Source: Saccharomyces paradoxus
Taxonomy: Eukaryota; Ascomycota; Saccharomycetes; Saccharomycetales; Saccharomycetaceae
Length of the DNA: 64,000 bases
Direction of reading: 5' to 3'
Assembly (NCBI RefSeq): GCF_002079055.1
Contig: NC_047500.1
Span: 620,001-684,000 of the forward strand
The notes below the pieces were generated by a model. That model did not search any database. It was not told the origin of the DNA and saw only the letters and a program-made list of their open reading frames with translations. This document shows, one piece after another, positions 1-7,874 of this stretch; position 1 is the stretch's first letter, and the number at the start of each line of letters is the position of its first letter. The translations under genes and the position numbers were made by a program.

Positions 1-89
1 CTCTCTGTCTTCCTCATTTGAAAGCAGACGTAAAACTTCAATTGGTTGAAGAACTGCGAATGTGCTTTTGGGTGTAATGATTGCAGTAA

Positions 90-208
90 ATCACGTGTAT
101 ATTTTATATGCTTTTGTAAATATTTTTAAATATTTTCATATAATATAAATTATTAAATTATTGCTTATTTTAATATTTTTAATGTATTTGACTTCCGAAG
201 TTTAAAAT
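90..208 (+). other. CEN14: Point centromere (CEN14)
   Basis: All three conserved elements are present in order. CDEI is ATCACGTG at 90-97, a perfect RTCACRTG site for Cbf1. CDEII is 98-182, 85 bp with only six G/C bases, so about 93% A+T with runs of A and T, inside the normal length range. CDEIII spans about 183-208 and has the invariant CCG core (195-197) within TTCCGAAG, the CBF3 binding site. CIT1 lies about 0.75 kb to the right, as next to CEN14 in S. cerevisiae, which identifies the chromosome. The assignment to kinetochore assembly rests on this element structure, which is highly specific. Confidence 0.97.
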
Positions 209-963
209 CATGTTTTTATATATTTGCCAAGGAGTTTTTTTTATGCGCACAACTTAAAAATTCCGAACTTAAAATTAACTACAACTGATAAAGTGTTGCT
301 ATTTCTACTAAAAGTACCCCAAATGGCGCTGGAGTGATATGAATAAATACGAATGGAAAACGGGTTCCTTATTTAGTCACGGAAACCTAGTAGCAGCAAA
401 CATAAAGTGATGTTGGTAGACATACACAACATAATTTTTATTTAGTGTTTAAGTGGCATTTATCTTTGAGGTAAGAATAAAAATAAGAAGTGAAGGGGGA
501 AAATTCTACAATTGCTTTGTTCACCGGTCCACATTACATTTTTCACTAAATTTTAACTGCACCTTCTAATTTAGGACAGGCAGAACTATATGCCATTAAC
601 CTTGTCATCTTGTTAATTCATTTTGATACATTATGAACGGTAGTTACACTTTTGCGTGGTGCTCAGACCTATAATTAAATGTTCTGCTAAAATCAGGGCA
701 CGAAGCTCACCAAAAAGTTTATTGTGCGAGCTCAACCCCGCTTTACAAGGATTCAAGCACATTTTGTAACCTATTCACTAATACCTTTTGTTAAATATAA
801 TATATGGCCAGTATAGATTGAAGACACCGTAACCTAACAATCATGAAGTCATAGCCATTTCCTTATGTAATATATATATATATAAATTATAATGTACTCA
901 TTTGTATATGAAAAATACAATGTTCAAATAGTCGCATACCCTAAATCAAGAACCAAATTTTTT
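209..963. other. Pericentromeric spacer, CEN14 to CIT1 3' end
   Basis: About 750 bp of AT-rich sequence with no credible ORF. It holds the CIT1 3' untranslated region and terminator on the minus strand near its right end, where a short TA run (about 870-883) and T-rich stretches lie. I see no tRNA, LTR or other gene in it. Confidence 0.7.
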
Positions 964-2403
964 TTAGTTCTTACTTTCGATTTTCTTTATCAACTCCTTG
1001 TATTTTTCAGTAGAGAATGATTTTGGTCTTTCGATTGGAGCGCCAACAGCCCTATCAATGATTAATTGAGGTAATACACCAATGGCTCTGGCAACACCAA
1101 ATAATACAGTGTAGAATGAAGCCTCAGTTAGGCCATAGTATTGCAGTAAAACACCGGAATGTGAATCAACATTTGGCCATGGGTTCTTAGTCTTACCATG
1201 CTTAGTTAACACACCTGGGGCAACCTCATAAATAGTGGAGACTAATTTGAATAACTCGTAATCTGGGAAATGTTTCAATGCGAATTCACGTTGAGCCGTA
1301 TAACGAGGATCAGTTTTTCTCAAAACGGCATGACCGTAACCTGGAACAACTCTCCCCGCGTTCAAAGTATCCCACAAGTACTTTTCAATTGTTTCTTTAG
1401 AATAATCACCTTTCACTTCTTCTCTCAACTTAAACAGCCATTCCAAAACTTCTTGATTGGCACGGCCATGCAGTGGGCCAGCTAAACCATTCAAACCAGC
1501 GGCTAAAGATAAATATGGCGAAGATAGGGCAGAACCCACCAAATGCGTAGTGTGCGCAGAAACATTACCACCTTCATGATCAGAATGAATAGTTAAATAT
1601 AGTCTCATTAGGTCAATAAAATCCTTATTTTCATAGCCCAAAAGTTGAGCCAAATTCTTACCATAGTCAGCATTAGGATCTGTTGAAGTAATTTTACCAT
1701 CCTTGAATACATTACGATAAATTTTGGAAGCGATGACAGGTAATTTACCTAGCAGATCCAGCGAATCTTCAAAGGTGTAGCTCCAATATTCTTTCTTAGA
1801 CACACCTTGAGCATATGCTTTGGCAAACTTAGAGTCGCTTTCCAAAGCAGTCACGGCAATAGAAAATTGGGCCATTGGATGTAGATCCTTTGGGAGACTA
1901 TCTAAAAGTTGGACAACGTGCTCTGGAATTTCTGACCTAGCGGCTAAATCTGCAGAAAGAGCTTTAACTTGAGCATCGGTAGGTATTTCACCCGTCAATA
2001 GCAACCAAAATAAAGCTTCCGGTAAAGGTTCTGTACTGCCCTCAGCCTTTGGTAGTTCCCTTTGAATTTCTGGAATGGTACGACCCCTAAATCTGATACC
2101 TTCCTCGGGGTCCAACACGGAACCTTCCCAAACAAGGCCTTTAATACCTCTCATACCACCATAAGCTTGCTCCAAGAGGACCTCGCCAATGACGGTTTTA
2201 CCATGTTCTTTCTTGAATTTCTTAATTTCTTCTGCCTTCGCTGGAATAATTTCAGCAAATCTCTCCTTCAACGTTTGTTCGGTGGCGCTACTATAGTGGC
2301 GAGCGTTCAATAACGCAAAAAGAGCCTTCTGCATATTTTGACATTGTCTTGTGGAGTTTCTTGATAAGAAACTTTTGCTAGTGGTCGATAGTATCGCTGA
2401 CAT
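964..2403 (-). CDS. CIT1: Mitochondrial citrate synthase
   Basis: Condenses acetyl-CoA and oxaloacetate to citrate, the first step of the TCA cycle, in the mitochondrial matrix. The 479-aa product has a basic, hydroxylated N-terminus (about residues 1-37, Arg/Ser rich, no acids) typical of a matrix targeting peptide. The citrate synthase signature [13 protein letters not shown] is at 355-367, and the catalytic His-His-Asp set can be placed at H312, H358 and D413 by the same spacing as in pig heart enzyme. Length equals the S. cerevisiae protein; a few residues differ from it (as recalled). It is the first gene right of the centromere. The ATG at 2401-2403 gives the targeting peptide. The peroxisomal paralogue CIT2 lacks this leader and lies on chromosome III, so this is CIT1. 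Confidence 0.97.
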   Translation of the reverse strand: MSAILSTTSKSFLSRNSTRQCQNMQKALFALLNARHYSSATEQTLKERFAEIIPAKAEEIKKFKKEHGKTVIGEVLLEQAYGGMRGIKGLVWEGSVLDPEEGIRFRGRTIPEIQRELPKAEGSTEPLPEALFWLLLTGEIPTDAQVKALSADLAARSEIPEHVVQLLDSLPKDLHPMAQFSIAVTALESDSKFAKAYAQGVSKKEYWSYTFEDSLDLLGKLPVIASKIYRNVFKDGKITSTDPNADYGKNLAQLLGYENKDFIDLMRLYLTIHSDHEGGNVSAHTTHLVGSALSSPYLSLAAGLNGLAGPLHGRANQEVLEWLFKLREEVKGDYSKETIEKYLWDTLNAGRVVPGYGHAVLRKTDPRYTAQREFALKHFPDYELFKLVSTIYEVAPGVLTKHGKTKNPWPNVDSHSGVLLQYYGLTEASFYTVLFGVARAIGVLPQLIIDRAVGAPIERPKSFSTEKYKELIKKIESKN

Positions 2404-3182
2404 TTTCGTAAATAGTATTTTATTATTATATGTTTTGCTTTCCTTTTTTTTAATGGTTATAATCCTAATTATTTAAATGCAAATAGAAGCTAAAACAAAC
2501 CTGGTTTGTATTTTGTAAACAGCAAATATTCCCCCTTAATATTTATTATTCATATTAGGGGAAGGGTAAAGAACAATTGCTGCAAGTTTTGAACGTTTAT
2601 ATAGTGGATGAACACCAATTGACATTTTTAAACAACAAGAGGTCGGATAAGTCGATAGTTTCGGGAAAGCTCCAAAGGGATTGCGATCCTCCAATAACAC
2701 AAAAGTATTTTTGGTCTAGCGGGGGTCATACTTTTAATTTCCGGGCGGCTGCAGCGGGAAAAAAACGTGACGCCTTTTTAGCACAAAAACGCAAGGTAAA
2801 TACAAAACAAAGCCAACGTAAACGTAAAAGCGCTCATATTTACACAGATTAATAGAGCCGTCCAGTGAAATGCGAACTTCGGAGACTTTAATTTATTCCA
2901 GGAAATTTTTCCTGCAAAAGTCTTATTGGAGTATGTAGTAATCTCTACCTGCATTTCTAGCCAATGCTGATTGGTTTTCATGGCTCCTCTTTTTTAGAGT
3001 GACAAGCGCGGTAGCCCCTTAACGCTGTACCTGAGCGAGTAAATCGGAAAATTCAATTTGACAAGGGAATCATTGGGCTAACAACAATGAGATGGGTTTT
3101 CTTATTCTTGCTCAAGGAAAAACTCTTTCCCACTAAAGCTGGGACTGTATAATAACAGATATTGATAAAAAAGATCAATATG
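2404..3182 (-). promoter_or_regulatory. CIT1 upstream region
   Basis: No supported gene. On the CIT1 strand this is the promoter. A CCAAT box (2961-2965) and a TGATTGGT box (2968-2975) face each other about 560-570 bp upstream of the ATG; TNATTGGT is the Hap2/3/4/5 consensus, and a Hap element at about this distance is known for S. cerevisiae CIT1. GTGAC cores, as in Rtg1/3 R-boxes, occur at about 2766-2770 and 2999-3003. Binding is inferred from motifs only. Confidence 0.6.
3159..3181. repeat. 8-bp inverted repeat overlapping the tRNA-Pro terminator
   Basis: ATATTGAT (3159-3166) and ATCAATAT (3174-3181) are perfect inverted copies separated by AAAAAAG. On the minus strand the loop supplies the T6 run that terminates Pol III just after the tRNA-Pro gene (3' end at 3183). 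Confidence 0.8.
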
Positions 3183-3254
3183 GGGGCGAGCCGGGACTCG
3201 AACCCGGGACCTCCCGCACCCTAAGCGAGAATCATACCTCTAGACCACACGCCC
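3183..3254 (-). tRNA. tP(AGG)N: tRNA-Pro (AGG anticodon)
   Basis: Seventy-two bases fold as a complete cloverleaf on the minus strand. The acceptor stem is GGGCGTG with CTCGCCC, with the U-U mismatch at the sixth pair that I recall for yeast tRNA-Pro. The T stem is CCGGG/CCCGG with TTCGAGT loop (B box), and the anticodon loop TTAGGGT has AGG at the anticodon, read as IGG after deamination. There is no intron. A T6 Pol III terminator follows at 3172-3167. CCA is not encoded, as normal for eukaryotes. An AGG tRNA-Pro is known at this locus in S. cerevisiae. Confidence 0.95.
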
Positions 3255-3390
3255 ACTAGAAGTTGTTCTAACTTCGGGTAGTTAGTTGTCTAGCAACTTA
3301 ATGAAATGAACTCATTCACCTATTTCTCATTATTTAATTGCCAAATATGAACACCAGTCGATAGTTGATAGACTCCTATTTCAGCAAACC
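3255..3390 (-). mobile_element. Probable degenerate delta-like solo LTR scrap (Ty1/Ty2 family)
   Basis: Read on the minus strand from about 3386, the sequence starts with a TG-initiated block resembling the delta LTR start (a TGTTGGAATAG-like block, then ATCAACTATC). Further in it has an AAATAATGAGAAATAG block resembling an internal delta segment. It lies immediately 5' of a tRNA gene, the preferred Ty1 target zone. No internal Ty coding region is present. It is a fossil, short and strongly diverged, so old. The match is from memory of the delta consensus and is weak; a segment at 3315-3330 also resembles a delta end on the other strand, so orientation and limits are uncertain. Confidence 0.35.
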
Positions 3391-3464
3391 TCGAGGAGAT
3401 CACTCGATCGTTAGATTGTGTAGGTAAGTTCATCAAAAGTTTTAGATTTTGCAGAATTTGAAAT

Positions 3465-3538
3465 GACTCCATGGCCAAGTTGGTTAAGGCGTGCGACTGT
3501 TAATCGCAAGATCGTGAGTTCAACCCTCACTGGGGTCG
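3465..3538 (+). tRNA. tN(GUU)N: tRNA-Asn (GTT anticodon)
   Basis: Seventy-four bases form a full cloverleaf: acceptor GACTCCA paired with TGGGGTC plus discriminator G, A box TGGCCAAGTTGG, anticodon loop CTGTTAA with GTT, and B box GTTCAACCC. There is no intron. A run of six T bases (3539-3544) follows directly as the Pol III terminator. It is transcribed away from the neighbouring tRNA-Pro, the two 5' ends about 210 bp apart. Confidence 0.96.
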
Positions 3539-3548
3539 TTTTTTCATC

Positions 3549-3592
3549 AGCTCAGCTATCAGTCTTGTCAAAGAGCAACTGATAGTTGAGCT
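3549..3592. repeat. 15-bp inverted repeat beyond the tRNA-Asn terminator
   Basis: AGCTCAGCTATCAGT (3549-3563) and ACTGATAGTTGAGCT (3578-3592) are inverted copies with one mismatch that becomes a G-T pair in RNA; the loop is 14 nt. It begins five bases after the T6 terminator of tRNA-Asn. No function is known to me. Confidence 0.8.
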
Positions 3593-3883
3593 GGTATCGC
3601 TTATTAATGAAAATCACTTTTTTGTACACCTGATGCGCTACCACATCCTGTTTCCTTTTCACGCGATATTACATGTGTCAATAGCAAAGAAGTAAACGTG
3701 CTTCTGTAAATAGAGAGAAAGTAGTTCAGAAATGCATGGAAAGAGTGTTGTTTTATAAAAGATTCTATGTGAAATAAAACAGAGGCAAATTTTTTTCGAC
3801 CTTTGCTAAGCTTTTCATAAATAATGGATCATAAGAATATATAATGAGGATAATAGTTATTTTGGACTGTATTTTTTTTATTT
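3593..3883. other. Spacer between tRNA-Asn and ATO2 3' end
   Basis: AT-rich sequence without a supported gene. The right end should hold the ATO2 3' untranslated region (minus strand; A-rich and TA-rich at 3820-3880 on the plus strand). Confidence 0.6.
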
Positions 3884-4732
3884 TTAGAAGAACACTTTAT
3901 CGTTGCTAGGTAATGCAAAGGGATGAACCATAATATACGAGTTTTGTCTTGTAGCAATACCTGCGTAAGCGTTATACCAGGCAATGAAAGCAACTATCAC
4001 ACCAACGATGCCACCAGCTCTAGTAACGCCAACCTCGCCTGTGAAGTTCGCAATAGATAGGAGTAAGAAAGTAACAGCCAAGAGGAAGAACAAGGCAAAA
4101 AACATTATAGTTGACTTCATTGTGCAAACAGAAAGACCAAAGGTAAAGAGGGCCCATCCTAAGAGGTAGAACCCTAGAGCGTTTCCGAGATCAGATTCCT
4201 TGTCCTTGTAGGCATCCAGGATGCCAAACCAAGGGATGTAAATAGCACCGAAACTTAACCAAAAACCACCGAAGGAGCACAGGGCTGTACCACCGAAAGT
4301 ATTCTCTAAAGCGATTTCCCAAATACCAGCAATGAGTTGAACGAGCCCACCGTAGAACATGGCACACCCAACAACAACATTAGGTATAGTAATACCTTGG
4401 GCTCTTGCATTGAACATGGATAGCACAAACGTAGTGAGGGCGAAACCGGAAAGGCCCAGTGGAGCAGGGTTGGCGAATTTATGGACTGGCGCAGGGGCTA
4501 AACCGGGATTCAAAGTACCTCCGAATGCATCGAACAAATCATCCCTTAGGAATTTTTGACGACCAATGTAAATGTACTCGTTGTTTTTGCCCGCGGTATA
4601 TATTTTACATAGAGACTCCTGGGAGTGGCGACTGTGGTCGTTGTTTTCACAGATGAATTCACCTTCGGAGGAATCGAGGGCCTTAGGGTTCTCGAAAGCG
4701 GTGTTGCCGCTGCTTTGTTCTCTGTCAGACAT
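3884..4732 (-). CDS. ATO2: Acetate/ammonium plasma-membrane transporter of the Gpr1/Fun34/YaaH family
   Basis: Putative ammonium exporter and acetate-linked carrier, working as colonies switch to alkali signalling. The 282-aa protein has a hydrophilic N-terminus (about 1-85) carrying the family motif NPAPLGL at 88-94, then six predicted membrane segments from about residue 93 to 265. The motif is involved in the acetate pathway of this family. The start at 4732 is the first ATG and gives the usual length. Its closest relatives are ADY2 (ATO1) on chromosome III and ATO3; position next to CIT1 and the tRNA pair fits ATO2 (old name FUN34). Confidence 0.95.
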   Translation of the reverse strand: MSDREQSSGNTAFENPKALDSSEGEFICENNDHSRHSQESLCKIYTAGKNNEYIYIGRQKFLRDDLFDAFGGTLNPGLAPAPVHKFANPAPLGLSGFALTTFVLSMFNARAQGITIPNVVVGCAMFYGGLVQLIAGIWEIALENTFGGTALCSFGGFWLSFGAIYIPWFGILDAYKDKESDLGNALGFYLLGWALFTFGLSVCTMKSTIMFFALFFLLAVTFLLLSIANFTGEVGVTRAGGIVGVIVAFIAWYNAYAGIATRQNSYIMVHPFALPSNDKVFF

Positions 4733-5221
4733 TCTTTGTTATTCTTTTTGCAGTAGAAAATTGATATCGATTGATCTATAAAATGTTACATAATTGTTTA
4801 AGGCTACTCAAACTCCAGGCAGAGTAGTTCTCTTGCTTTATATACTTTACTTGTTCAAGGATGATCACGGCCGTTGTCGGAGTGCGTAGCTGCTTGATAA
4901 TTAAATCCGTTGAAGTTGCTGATCATTCATAAATGAGGAGACTGTTGATGATCTACCGTGAAATTATTGCGGGGCTGATAGCATGTACTGTTACTATTAT
5001 TGCTATGTCGGCTGGTATCGGAATTCTCCGTCCGCCAAGCTAGGATGGAGCCGTTCTAGCCGCGTCCGCTCTTTAGCGTCCGTAATTGGTCAACGGAGGA
5101 GCATTTCAGCCGTGATGGTTGGAAGAAAGGTCGGCTTTCCTGTATTGCGTTTCTATCTACTTACAACACGAATGATACATTATATTACGTACTAGGGTGA
5201 GCTAGGGGTGGTTAAAGAAAT
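4733..5221. promoter_or_regulatory. ATO2 promoter / RPC34 3' flank
   Basis: ATO2 and RPC34 are in tandem on the minus strand, so this 489-bp stretch is both the RPC34 terminator region and the ATO2 promoter. It is GC-richer than most spacers around 5015-5110. I recognise no specific operator with confidence. Confidence 0.5.
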
Positions 5222-6175
5222 TCAGATTGTCCACTCATCGAAATAGACCACTTCTTTGTCGTGCTTGGAGGCCGGAAACATCTTGAAGTAGTTAAAGATG
5301 GAAAAATCTTCTTCATCCTCTAAAGCTTTGTTATCTGCCCCCGGTTCGCTCTCACCTTGGTTCATTTGTAAAATGCTTTCCAAGGTCACTCTATAGCAGT
5401 CATGCGTGACCTTTTCCAGCTTGTCGTCGTACACTAGGACTTCGCACAGAGATCTGATATTTGAAGGAGTTAGCTCGACGTTGGCTACCTGTGCCGCTGT
5501 AATAAATTCCAGAATTTCTTGTGTAGTAGAGTAGTTCTTTACGTTTGGAGCATAAAAGACGTTTCTGTTGGGCCCATTTTCGAAATTCTTGAAGCCATTA
5601 GGGAAGGTGTTCTCCGATATGAATCTCCAAACAATAGTCAATAAACTGTTGATGAACTCTATATCCAACTCTCCATCCGTGAACCATGGTCCTCCTGTAA
5701 TGTCCACAGACGGTTGTAAACTGTACAACATGTAGATCTTCCTTGTAGGAAACTTCACACTCTTAACACTCTTCACGTACCTTTGGGATTCTAAACTTTT
5801 CAAACATTTGAGAACTACATGCTGGTGGAGGTTGGTTCTTGCCTTGATAGTCTTGGACCATATCCCCTCCCTACCGCTAGCCTCGATATAAGAATATACT
5901 AACGCCTCTTCAGCTGACATGGTGGCTTTCTTTTGTGCCTCGGATTCCAAAACACCTTGAAATTTTAATTCGTCGTTTTGTTTTACTAATTTGATCAAAT
6001 TCTTGTCGAGCAATTCCTGTACAATGGACATCAAGTCCGTCAACGACCCGATTCCCATCTGTTTTTGGAGTTCATGTTGTGTAAATAATGCGCCTATTCC
6101 TTTCGACATCATCTGGCTGTGTAAGGTTTTAGCATTATCCGATAGCTGTAACCCATTTTCTATCATTCCACTCAT
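5222..6175 (-). CDS. RPC34: RNA polymerase III subunit C34
   Basis: Part of the C82-C34-C31 heterotrimer of Pol III; C34 contacts the TFIIIB factor Brf1 and helps open promoter DNA for tRNA and 5S genes. The 317-aa product matches the RPC34/RPC6 family over its whole length: N-terminal winged-helix domains (about residues 10-160, including the helix-rich LYTLHQ-like region replaced here by ALFTQHELQK) and an acidic C-terminal part (about residues 275-300). The C-terminal region of the human subunit binds an iron-sulphur cluster; the cysteines are not obvious here. Start at the ATG 6173-6175. The promoter holds an RRPE element, usual for Pol I/III and ribosome-biogenesis genes. Confidence 0.95.
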   Translation of the reverse strand: MSGMIENGLQLSDNAKTLHSQMMSKGIGALFTQHELQKQMGIGSLTDLMSIVQELLDKNLIKLVKQNDELKFQGVLESEAQKKATMSAEEALVYSYIEASGREGIWSKTIKARTNLHQHVVLKCLKSLESQRYVKSVKSVKFPTRKIYMLYSLQPSVDITGGPWFTDGELDIEFINSLLTIVWRFISENTFPNGFKNFENGPNRNVFYAPNVKNYSTTQEILEFITAAQVANVELTPSNIRSLCEVLVYDDKLEKVTHDCYRVTLESILQMNQGESEPGADNKALEDEEDFSIFNYFKMFPASKHDKEVVYFDEWTI

Positions 6176-6823
6176 ATTCAGGTTGTTGGTGCTGTAACGT
6201 CCTCACTTGATTAAGATTTTCTGTAATGATCTCATCTCACAAATACATCGCAAATCAACTTGAAAATTTTTAATACAATAAAAGATTTGAAGGAAAAAAA
6301 AAAGTGCCTGTGCGCGATGTTACTTAAAAACAGAAGGAAGACTAAAGAATTGCTATATCATATAGCTGGATTCTAAATCTATTACCAAATAAGTACTTAA
6401 ACATTTTGAGAAATGAGGTTACATATTTACTGTGAGTACGTTAATGGGTAAATGTGAGTAAGCTACTATATGTAATGTAAGGAAAAATGCGGACAAACTG
6501 CAGTCGTAATATGTTGTGTCAGTACCTTCTCAATTGCCCATATGAAGCAAAACCTTTGAAGAATCTGCTTCTATTCGCAGCCTTTTGATGCTGAGTTTTT
6601 TTTTGTACGCCCTTGAAACGTGTAAAAGCTCATTCATATATAATATACTGGCACGTTATTGAGTTTTTTAGGTGCGAAATCAGAACAAATCTCAACTAAA
6701 ATTAAAAAAAGTAGCAGCCACTAAGAGGTAGTGAAATGTGAGAAGAAATGAAAAAAAATTTACAAACATGCTTGAAAAATCAAAGGAAACTAAATGCATA
6801 GGCAAAGAGAAGAGATACCACGG
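6176..6823. promoter_or_regulatory. Divergent RPC34-SWM2 intergenic region
   Basis: Holds both promoters. An RRPE match (TGAAAATTTT, 6261-6270) lies about 90 bp upstream of RPC34, and CTCATCTC nearby (about 6231-6238) is one base off a PAC element. The SWM2-proximal part contains an A-rich leader with two upstream ATGs discussed under SWM2. Confidence 0.6.
6261..6270. promoter_or_regulatory. RRPE element upstream of RPC34
   Basis: TGAAAATTTT matches the rRNA-processing element (TGAAAAWTTT), bound by Stb3 and found upstream of ribosome-biogenesis genes. Distance to the RPC34 ATG is about 90 bp. Motif match only. Confidence 0.55.
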
Positions 6824-6827
6824 ATGA
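6768..6827 (+). other. Upstream ORF overlapping the SWM2 start
   Basis: ATG at 6768 opens a 19-codon frame that stops with TGA at 6825-6827, overlapping the SWM2 ATG (6824-6826) in the arrangement ATGA. It is real as sequence; whether the mRNA starts upstream of it is not visible. Confidence 0.45.
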
Positions 6828-7264
6828 TAGATTTATACAGTTACTCTACTTTAGAAGGTTTACTAGATGGATTAACCGACTTGAATAGAATTCCTGAGGA
6901 GTACTCTCCACTATTGGAGCCATATTTTCAGAATATAGCAAAGCATGCGCATTTGAGATCTAGAGCCCTCAAAATTTGTCGTTCTAACTTCCATAAATGG
7001 AATGAAGAAGGTGCAAAAACCGGCAATCCCGAAATTATAAGAAGATGCCTCAACCTGTGGTATGTGTTGAAAGGCAAGGATTATAAAAAGCTGAAGAATT
7101 CTCCGCCGGCTGATAATATTATCAAGGATGAAATCGATGTATCATCTGCTAATGACTTGAATGTAGCAAGACTTGAATTTGACGAATTTGGTAAACTCAT
7201 GAGTAATCCATTGGAAAATTTGATCTTAGAAGAGGTCGAAGTGAATGATTTCATACAAGAGTAA
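6824..7264 (+). CDS. SWM2: Swm2, partner of the cap-hypermethylase Tgs1
   Basis: Small nuclear protein that binds Tgs1 and is needed for trimethylguanosine capping of snRNAs and snoRNAs, affecting splicing of meiotic transcripts. From the ATG at 6824 the product is 146 aa (starts [16 protein letters not shown]), the length of the S. cerevisiae protein, with roughly 88% identity by memory. An in-frame ATG at 6794 would add ten residues that the orthologue lacks, so I place the start at 6824. A separate short upstream frame (6768-6827) ends with its TGA overlapping this ATG as ATGA. No catalytic motif is visible; the name rests on full-length similarity and position. Confidence 0.9.
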   Translation: MIDLYSYSTLEGLLDGLTDLNRIPEEYSPLLEPYFQNIAKHAHLRSRALKICRSNFHKWNEEGAKTGNPEIIRRCLNLWYVLKGKDYKKLKNSPPADNIIKDEIDVSSANDLNVARLEFDEFGKLMSNPLENLILEEVEVNDFIQE

Positions 7265-7874
7265 GCCTACAGTATTTTTCACTCATGTATATGCCCTAGG
7301 CTTGCGTTTTAGTTTTCGCTGCCAAACAAGACCAAGATTAAAAGACATAGTCGACTATATTTTCCTATTGTAATTCCAATCACACAATTCAGTCAATTTA
7401 TCAACATAAGATGCTCCAGTTAACACATCATGTCCATGAAGTTCCATCAGTAACTATGCAGTAGAATATAAAGCAGGCAAAGCAAACTCTCCGGAGCGAA
7501 CCACATGCTATATATGTGGCTGAATCAACTTTTTTACTGGGCTCTTTATTTTGAGCTTATCATTCATCAAACCAGGTGATCCCACGAAAATTTCTTAATA
7601 ACATGTCAAAACAGTCATTTTGTATACATTTATAGATACCTTGTGCCCTGCGAGCCCCACTTAAATAAGGTAATTTTCACAAAATATTGGCAATATTCGC
7701 TACTGCCATTTCTTGCGGAGCAGCAAAATCATCTTGCTCGGCCTCCTTTTCTGAAAATTTCGATGATATTTGAATTATAATTATTAGCAGAAGGAATTTA
7801 AATAGGAAATGTAAAACTATCAGGATATTTCTTTGACGAAGCGAATGTGCAGCGAATAAAGAAACAAGAACAGT
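7265..7874 (+). promoter_or_regulatory. SWM2 3' flank and VPS27 promoter
   Basis: About 610 bp between tandem genes. No gene is supported; the overlapping minus-strand frame (7820-8251) is a shadow. Two very short upstream ORFs lie in the last 70 bp before VPS27: ATG TAA at 7809-7814 and a four-codon frame at 7845-7859. Confidence 0.55.

Noticed and set aside
1-89. Possible end of DOM34 left of the centromere
   Set aside because: DOM34 is the left neighbour of CEN14 but its coding end should lie outside the window and no matching frame is visible.
1270-1485. 71-residue plus-strand frame inside CIT1
   Set aside because: Fully antisense to a conserved enzyme with no family features; a shadow frame.
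2577-2852. 91-residue frame in the CIT1 promoter
   Set aside because: Low complexity, no similarity recognised, lies in the regulatory region.
3183-3254. Intron in tRNA-Pro
   Set aside because: The TGG isoacceptor has an intron, but this AGG gene folds with a direct 7-base anticodon loop.
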